Assembly (NCBI GenBank): GCA_013139875.1
Contig: WSZY01000015.1
Span: 1 to 5,903, forward strand
Source of the DNA: Mariprofundaceae bacterium
Lineage (GTDB): Bacteria; Pseudomonadota; Zetaproteobacteria; Mariprofundales; Mariprofundaceae
DNA length: 5,903 nucleotides
Reading direction: 5' to 3'
The notes under the pieces were generated by a model. The model searched no databases. It was not told where the DNA came from and saw only the letters and a list, made by a program, of their open reading frames with translations. Below, one piece after another: positions 1-3,441 of this stretch (the stretch's first letter is position 1; every line of letters starts with the position of its first letter). The position numbers were made by a program, and so were the translations under genes.

Positions 1-161
1 GGTGGATGCGCGAAATCCTTGATGCTACACCGGGCCTTACCAATGTGGCCGGAAAGAGAGGTTATATTGATCGTGATGAAGAGAGAGTGTTTACCAAATT
101 CGAACAGCGTGGCATCCGTGAAGGCCGCAGCAGCCAGTTTTTGCACTATGTTAAGGAGTAA
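1..161 (+). CDS. trmB: tRNA (guanine-N7-)-methyltransferase TrmB, C-terminal end (5' truncated by window edge)
   Basis: Only the last 52 codons are present; the frame begins at base 3 and ends with TAA at 159-161. TrmB uses S-adenosylmethionine to make m7G at position 46 in the variable loop of many tRNAs, in the cytoplasm. The recognisable part is TKFEQRG, matching the family's conserved T-x-x-E signature near the C-terminus. E. coli TrmB has nearly the same TKFEQRG string, followed by a short tail of similar length. That T and E belong to the cofactor and active-site region in characterised members. The catalytic core and the SAM-binding Rossmann motifs lie upstream of the window. The next gene starts 18 bases downstream on the same strand, so trmB probably heads or sits inside the operon. 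The identification rests on a short stretch, but the motif is distinctive and its position relative to the stop is right. Confidence 0.85.
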   Translation, partial: WMREILDATPGLTNVAGKRGYIDRDEERVFTKFEQRGIREGRSSQFLHYVKE

Positions 162-169
162 CAGCATGA

Positions 170-174
170 GGGAG
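170..174 (+). promoter_or_regulatory. ribosome binding site of the DUF4438 gene
   Basis: A purine-rich GGGAG lies 5 bases before the ATG at 180, which supports that start. It sits inside a five-codon mini-frame that begins with ATG at 166 and ends in TGA at 181-183, overlapping the true start as ATGA. Confidence 0.6.
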
Positions 175-179
175 AGAGT

Positions 180-1061
180 ATGAGCCTTAAAATCAATCGT
201 GATCAACTTGTGATGACTGCCGTGCAGGGCAGCGTATCCCCTGCCAATCAGTGGGCACCCTTTGAAGTGGGCAGTCAGGGTGAAATATTTTCCTGGCCCT
301 CTACCGGTGGCATTACCTACAATGTTAAGGTGGGTGATTCAGTGTTCGGCTGGGCCGGTGAGCATATTGAACCGGGGGTATCCACCACCCTGGATCATAA
401 AAACCGCAAAGCCTCGGCCGGTTACCAGTTCCTCTCCTGTTGCGGTAACCAGGCACGGGTCATCTCCGGTGAGGCAAAGGGTGCTGTTGGCACGGTCATC
501 GGCCATCATGGCGGCGTTGAACATCTGATGCTCGATTTTCCGGATGATGTACTCGATCAATTGACCTGTGATGACAAGTTTCTGATCCGGGGCTTCGGTC
601 AGGGTCTGAAGTTCATCGACCATCCCGATGTGTTCATTTACAACAGCGATCCGGATCTGCTGGAAAAATGGGGGCTGAAGGAACGTAAAGACGGCACCAT
701 TGAAGTGCCGGTTAATGTCATTGTTCCGGGACATGCCATGGGCTCCGGCATCGGCGCACTCTCTGTCACCACCGGCGATTACGATATCCTCTGCCACGAT
801 GAGGAGACGGTGAAAAAGTATCATCTCGACAAACTCCGTTTTGGTGACTTTGTGGCTGTGCTGGATCATGACAACCGCTATGGGCGCACCTACCGCAAAG
901 ACTCGATCACAATCGGCATGGTGATCCACTCCGATTCACCACTTGGCGGCCACGGTCCGGGTATGATGACACTGATGAGCGCAACCGATAACAGGCTTCT
1001 GCCTGTCATCAATGAGAAAGCCAATATTGGTGTTATTATGAACATTGGCCGTTATGCGTAA
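180..1061 (+). CDS. DUF4438 domain-containing protein
   Basis: This is a 293-residue soluble protein with no signal peptide or membrane segment. I recognise it as a DUF4438 family member, a family of unknown function found in bacteria and archaea that includes the structurally solved Thermotoga protein TM1086. The length fits a full two-domain member. Gly- and His-rich motifs that could line a metal or active site include SCCGN (residues 86-90), GHHGG (108-112), VPGHAMGSGIG (182-192), FGDFVAVLDHDNRYG (221-235) and GGHGPG (256-261). The ATG at 180 has a good ribosome binding site. The gene follows trmB by 18 bases, and its last 8 bases overlap the preferred start of the protease gene. The VPGHAMGSG segment loosely recalls the H-x-x-M-G-D-G-E region of acetamidase/formamidase enzymes. 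That is inference only and no enzymatic activity should be assumed. The family call is moderately sure and the function is unknown. Confidence 0.7.
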   Translation: MSLKINRDQLVMTAVQGSVSPANQWAPFEVGSQGEIFSWPSTGGITYNVKVGDSVFGWAGEHIEPGVSTTLDHKNRKASAGYQFLSCCGNQARVISGEAKGAVGTVIGHHGGVEHLMLDFPDDVLDQLTCDDKFLIRGFGQGLKFIDHPDVFIYNSDPDLLEKWGLKERKDGTIEVPVNVIVPGHAMGSGIGALSVTTGDYDILCHDEETVKKYHLDKLRFGDFVAVLDHDNRYGRTYRKDSITIGMVIHSDSPLGGHGPGMMTLMSATDNRLLPVINEKANIGVIMNIGRYA

Positions 1062-1596
1062 CTGGCTATTCACTGCTTCACTGCTGATTTCGATAACATG
1101 TCAGGCTGAACCGTATGAACTGTCTGGCAGTAATGAATATGAAAATATTGCAAACAGAGCAGTGGAGAGCGGTGAGCCACTGCTGATGATGCCGCTCAGC
1201 ATTGTCAGCGGGCCCAAAAAGAAGCGGCTGGAAATCAGCTATACCTCCCGTGGCGGCTCCATGATCGTTCATGGCAAGGTCAATGGCGTCCCCATTCGCT
1301 TTGTTGTCGATACCGGCGCATCACTTGTTTCAATTCCATCGTCTATTGCCAAACGGGCCGGAGTCAGCATATCTGATAGTCGCCGCGTAAAACTGCACAC
1401 TGCTAACGGCGTCATCTCCGCTCCACTCGTCAAGCTGGATCAGGTCATTGCAGACAACATCGCAATCACGGAAGTGATGGCCGTAGTTCAGGATCTCTCT
1501 GTGCCCGATCTCGGATTGCTTGGCATGAGTTTCTTCGGGAAGCATAAAATGACCATCGATCATGAGCGAAATGTGATTACTCTGGAGACCAAGTGA
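1054..1596 (+). CDS. secreted/periplasmic retropepsin-like (clan AA) aspartic protease
   Basis: With the ATG at 1054 this is a 180-residue protein. Residues 1-18 (MRNWLFTASLLISITCQA) form a typical signal peptide with likely cleavage after the QA, placing the mature protein in the periplasm. Cys16 lies near that site but the preceding residues do not make a convincing lipobox. After a linker, residues 72-90 carry the single active-site motif FVVDTGAS (Asp86), followed by the family's hydrophobic-hydrophobic-Gly segment GLLGMSFF (154-161) and a closing strand MTIDHERNVITLE. This is the layout of the bacterial single-domain aspartic proteases of the TIGR02281 type, which like retropepsins are expected to act as homodimers. 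Substrate is unknown. A TTG at 1045 would add three residues; an in-frame stop at 1039-1041 excludes anything earlier. Neither start has a ribosome binding site, so translation is probably coupled to the DUF4438 gene, which it overlaps by 8 bases. It overlaps the next gene by 4 bases. Confidence 0.85.
   Translation: MRNWLFTASLLISITCQAEPYELSGSNEYENIANRAVESGEPLLMMPLSIVSGPKKKRLEISYTSRGGSMIVHGKVNGVPIRFVVDTGASLVSIPSSIAKRAGVSISDSRRVKLHTANGVISAPLVKLDQVIADNIAITEVMAVVQDLSVPDLGLLGMSFFGKHKMTIDHERNVITLETK
1584..1587 (+). promoter_or_regulatory. ribosome binding site supporting the GTG start of the amidase gene
   Basis: GGAG lies 5 bases before the GTG at 1593, inside the end of the protease gene. It supports GTG rather than a later start, and the GTGA overlap with the preceding stop is a standard coupling arrangement. 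Confidence 0.6.
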
Positions 1597-2417
1597 GCAG
1601 TGACTCCTCCGAATACCTTCGGGCAGGCGTGATTCAACTCTGTTCAAATCAGGATCAGGATAATAATCTGGCAAGAACCGCCTCACTGATTGAAAAAGCC
1701 GCAGAGCAGAAATGCAGCCTGATTCTTCTGCCTGAAAACTTCTCCTGCATGGGTAGCTGCGATGCGGATAAAAACGGTGTTGCAGAAAAGCAGGATCATT
1801 CATCCGTTCTCGCCTTTCTGGCCGAACAGGCTCGCAGGCATCAGCTCACCATTATCGGTGGCACGGTTCCTCTCAAGTCAGACAACAGCAAAAAGATCAG
1901 AAACAGTTGTCCGGTCTTTTCAGCAAGCGGCGAACTGATTGCTCTTTATGATAAAATGCATCTCTTTGATGCTGATCTCGACAGTGAAAAACATTGTGAA
2001 TCAGCCAGTGTGAAGGCTGGGAAAACACCGGAGACAGCCAGTGTCAACGGCTGGAAAATTGGCCTTAGCATCTGCTATGACCTGCGCTTTCCTGAACTCT
2101 ACCGTCACTACAGCAGCATCGGGTGCAACATGCTAGCCATCCCCGCCGCATTCACACGCCCTACCGGCAAAGCCCACTGGGAGGTACTTCTACGGGCCAG
2201 AGCGATCGAAAATCAGGCATACGTGATTGCCGCAGGACAGTCCGGAGTGCATCCCGGAAACAGGAAAACATGGGGGCACTCAATGATTGTTGACCCATGG
2301 GGTGAGGTGCTGGCCACATCAAATGATGGTGAAGGTCTCATTACAGCTGAATTATCGCTCAACAAAGTGAAGAAAATAAGAGAGGCTTTGCCAGCACTTA
2401 AGCACCGGAGGGTCTGA
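1593..2417 (+). CDS. carbon-nitrogen hydrolase, NIT1-type (probable deaminated glutathione amidase)
   Basis: This is a 274-residue cytoplasmic member of the nitrilase superfamily, the usual length. The catalytic triad is visible: Glu48 in LILLPENF, Lys121 in LYDKMHLFD, and the nucleophile Cys161 in SICYDLRFPELYR. The stretch HWEVLLRARAIEN (195-207), the segment GHSMIVDPWGEV (228-239) and the C-terminal LPALKHRR (266-273) match the NIT1/NIT2 branch, closest to NIT1. NIT1 and E. coli YbeM hydrolyse deaminated glutathione, a side product of transaminases, releasing alpha-ketoglutarate and Cys-Gly: a metabolite-repair role. That assignment is from family resemblance; the related omega-amidase (NIT2) or another amidase remains possible. 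The GTG start has a GGAG at the right distance and overlaps the protease stop by 4 bases. The C-terminus ends a few residues earlier than in some NIT1 proteins, without loss of a catalytic element. Residues about 137-154 are encoded by an imperfect duplication. Confidence 0.9.
   Translation: MSSDSSEYLRAGVIQLCSNQDQDNNLARTASLIEKAAEQKCSLILLPENFSCMGSCDADKNGVAEKQDHSSVLAFLAEQARRHQLTIIGGTVPLKSDNSKKIRNSCPVFSASGELIALYDKMHLFDADLDSEKHCESASVKAGKTPETASVNGWKIGLSICYDLRFPELYRHYSSIGCNMLAIPAAFTRPTGKAHWEVLLRARAIENQAYVIAAGQSGVHPGNRKTWGHSMIVDPWGEVLATSNDGEGLITAELSLNKVKKIREALPALKHRRV
2002..2054 (+). repeat. imperfect direct repeat inside the amidase gene
   Basis: Two copies start 33 bases apart, at 2002-2020 and 2035-2054. 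They share the 10 bases cagccagtgt and then a near-identical tail ending in ggctgg, differing by one substitution and one inserted base. The offset is a whole number of codons, so both encode Ala-Ser-Val in the same frame (ASVKAG and ASVNGW). Each copy also contains a small 5-bp inverted repeat, cagcc with ggctg. It lies just before the catalytic Cys161 strand, in a surface region that varies in this family. It may be a relic of a short local duplication or a coincidence. Confidence 0.55.
2407..2412 (+). promoter_or_regulatory. ribosome binding site of the DUF1841 gene
   Basis: GGAGGG lies inside the last codons of the amidase gene, 11 bases before the ATG at 2424. It is a strong match at a slightly long spacing and supports that start. 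Confidence 0.6.
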
Positions 2418-2423
2418 TTCGAT

Positions 2424-2888
2424 ATGACTGCCCCAGAACAACAACAGCAGAACGAACCGAGTCGCGAACAGCTTCATGCTCATCGCCGGATCTTCTGGGA
2501 TGCGTGGCAGCGCGCAAAAGATGGAGTGCCACTGGATGCCATGCAGGTTCGTATTGCGCGCGTCATTGAGATGCATCCGGAGCACCACCACTTCTTTGAT
2601 GATATGGAACTGTTTCTTGATCGGGACTTCCATGTTGATGATGGCATGAATCCCTACCTCCATCTCTCCCTGCATCTGGCACTGGAGGAGCAGGTTGCCA
2701 CCAGGCAGCCCCCTGAAGTTGCGCAGGCACTTGAACACCTGATGTCGATCAAAGGTGTTGATCGACATGCCGCCTTGCACCATATTCTCGAAATCCTTGC
2801 CGAGACGGTCTACTTTTCCCAACGGCAGGGCAGAGACCCGGATGTAATGCTCTATCTTTCCCGGGTTAAGGAGCTGATACAGAAATGA
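2424..2888 (+). CDS. DUF1841 family protein
   Basis: This 154-residue acidic, His-rich cytoplasmic protein matches DUF1841, a family of unknown function seen mostly in proteobacteria. After a short disordered Gln-rich start (residues 4-10), the family's landmarks appear in order: RRIFWDAW (21-28), a short loop with PLDAMQ, HPEHHHFFDD (51-60), NPYLHLSLHLALEEQ (76-90), and DRHAALHHILEILAE (113-127). The last segment ends the all-helical fold, followed by the usual RxPD-like QGRDPDVMLYLSRVK tail. The conserved His, Glu and Asp residues in helices suggest a possible metal site, which is inference. The start at 2424 is 6 bases after the amidase stop, and the gene overlaps the next by ATGA (2885-2888). 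A perfect inverted repeat fills codons 107-115. The family assignment is confident; the function is not known. Confidence 0.88.
   Translation: MTAPEQQQQNEPSREQLHAHRRIFWDAWQRAKDGVPLDAMQVRIARVIEMHPEHHHFFDDMELFLDRDFHVDDGMNPYLHLSLHLALEEQVATRQPPEVAQALEHLMSIKGVDRHAALHHILEILAETVYFSQRQGRDPDVMLYLSRVKELIQK
2742..2768 (+). repeat. perfect 11-bp inverted repeat (hairpin) within the DUF1841 gene
   Basis: The arm atgtcgatcaa (2742-2752) is followed by the 5-base loop aggtg and the exact reverse complement ttgatcgacat (2758-2768). The hairpin occupies exactly codons 107-115 (MSIKGVDRH). It has no U-run after it, so it is not a rho-independent terminator. It lies about 117 bases before the start of the membrane-protein gene and could form a stem in the operon mRNA or act as a palindromic protein site. 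No function is shown. Confidence 0.8.
2868..2873 (+). promoter_or_regulatory. ribosome binding site of the small membrane-protein gene
   Basis: AAGGAG lies within the end of the DUF1841 gene, 11 bases before the ATG at 2885. It supports that start in addition to the ATGA overlap. Confidence 0.6.
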
Positions 2889-3256
2889 TTCGCAGTATTT
2901 TCGTATCCGCCCTCTTCTTCTTCGGCCCTGCACTGCTGATGTTCATGCTGAGAAATCTATTCCTCCTGTTCAAAGGCTGGCTGCGACTTCGTCAGCTGCG
3001 GAAGAAGCAGGAACATGAGGTCATTGATATCACACCTCATAAGCACGGGTCACCTTCAATGCTGTTTAATATTGTGGCAATTGTGGTTGGTCTGGTCTGT
3101 GCTTTTCTGGCATGGCAGGAGATGGGAAGCGGCCCTGAGGAGCGGCAGCATTACGCCCCAGCCTATATTGATGAGTATGGAAAAATTGTGCCGGGAGCTA
3201 TGGTGCCGGTAGAGAAATCTACCCCTCCGACACCCGATCAATCAGCTGATAAGTAA
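2885..3256 (+). CDS. small two-helix inner-membrane protein of unknown function
   Basis: This 123-residue protein has two hydrophobic segments, residues about 4-30 and 59-77. They are joined by a strongly basic loop (KGWLRLRQLRKK, 30-41) containing a short HEVIDITP stretch. By the positive-inside rule the loop should face the cytoplasm and both ends the periplasm. The C-terminal part has a distinctive HYAPAYIDEYGKIVPG (89-104), ending in a Pro-rich tail. The MIR start and the Y-x-P-A...G-x-I-V-P-G motif loosely recall small membrane proteins annotated as DUF6111 in alphaproteobacteria. I cannot confirm that relation. The start overlaps the DUF1841 stop by ATGA, and it is the last plus-strand gene of the run. 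Its stop codon directly abuts the stop of the minus-strand zinc-ribbon gene. No catalytic motif is visible; it might be a small assembly or scaffold protein, but that would be a guess. Confidence 0.75.
   Translation: MIRSIFVSALFFFGPALLMFMLRNLFLLFKGWLRLRQLRKKQEHEVIDITPHKHGSPSMLFNIVAIVVGLVCAFLAWQEMGSGPEERQHYAPAYIDEYGKIVPGAMVPVEKSTPPTPDQSADK
3241..3250. repeat. 10-bp perfect palindrome at the end of the membrane-protein gene
   Basis: atcagctgat is its own reverse complement and lies 3 bases before the TAA at 3254. It is in the tail-to-tail junction with the zinc-ribbon gene. There is no following T-run on either strand, so it is not a classical terminator; it may be a chance palindrome. Confidence 0.35.
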
Positions 3257-3409
3257 TCAGGTGTGAAAGGTCTGTGTTTTATCAAAATCGGCTGGATCAA
3301 CCTTTTTAGCACGCACGTTAGTACCACACCTCGGGCACTCATAAATTTCAGCCTCTTCCGCCTGAAACTTCTCTTTACATTGTGGACATGTCATTTTTAC
3401 CTGACTCAT
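3257..3409 (-). CDS. small zinc-ribbon protein (50 aa)
   Basis: On the minus strand, ATG at 3407-3409 opens a 50-residue frame ending in TGA at 3257-3259. The protein has two paired-cysteine knuckles, CPQC (residues 8-11) and CPRCG (25-29), spaced 13 residues apart, the layout of a four-Cys zinc ribbon. It resembles the MJ0042-type and other short prokaryotic zinc ribbons found in stand-alone or regulatory proteins. A charged tail follows (RAKKVDPADFDKTQTFHT). A strong ribosome binding site, AAGGAG at 3415-3420, stands 5 bases before the start. That and the intact Cys pairs argue for a real gene despite the length. It is convergent with the membrane-protein gene and divergent from the AddB-like gene, with 32 bases between the start codons. 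Its partner or target, nucleic acid or protein, is unknown. Confidence 0.85.
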   Translation of the reverse strand: MSQVKMTCPQCKEKFQAEEAEIYECPRCGTNVRAKKVDPADFDKTQTFHT

Positions 3410-3414
3410 GACCT

Positions 3415-3420
3415 CTCCTT
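3415..3420 (-). promoter_or_regulatory. ribosome binding site of the zinc-ribbon gene
   Basis: Read on the minus strand, the bases give AAGGAG, followed by aggtc and the ATG at 3409. This is close to an ideal Shine-Dalgarno site and is the main support for the 50-codon gene being expressed. Confidence 0.75.
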
Positions 3421-3441
3421 TCCGGCAAATGGTCGTTAATT

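Noticed and set aside
166..183. Five-codon mini-frame before the DUF4438 gene as a leader peptide
   Set aside because: Its codons mainly consist of the purine-rich ribosome binding site of the next gene, so the frame is probably incidental.
339..929. 196-codon minus-strand open frame opposite the DUF4438 gene
   Set aside because: It is antisense to a recognisable family member, shows no domain or motif, and its existence is explained by the codon pattern of the real gene.
1330..1803. 157-codon minus-strand open frame across the protease/amidase junction
   Set aside because: It overlaps the catalytic parts of two confidently assigned genes and has no family features.
2352..2933. 193-codon minus-strand open frame opposite the DUF1841 gene
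   Set aside because: It covers a recognised DUF1841 gene and two gene junctions in antisense, with no recognisable motif or plausible start context.
3257..3441. Promoter elements for the divergent zinc-ribbon and AddB-like genes
   Set aside because: TTTACA at about 3374 has no acceptable -10 partner at 16-18 bases, and no good pair was seen on the minus strand; I could not support a promoter call.
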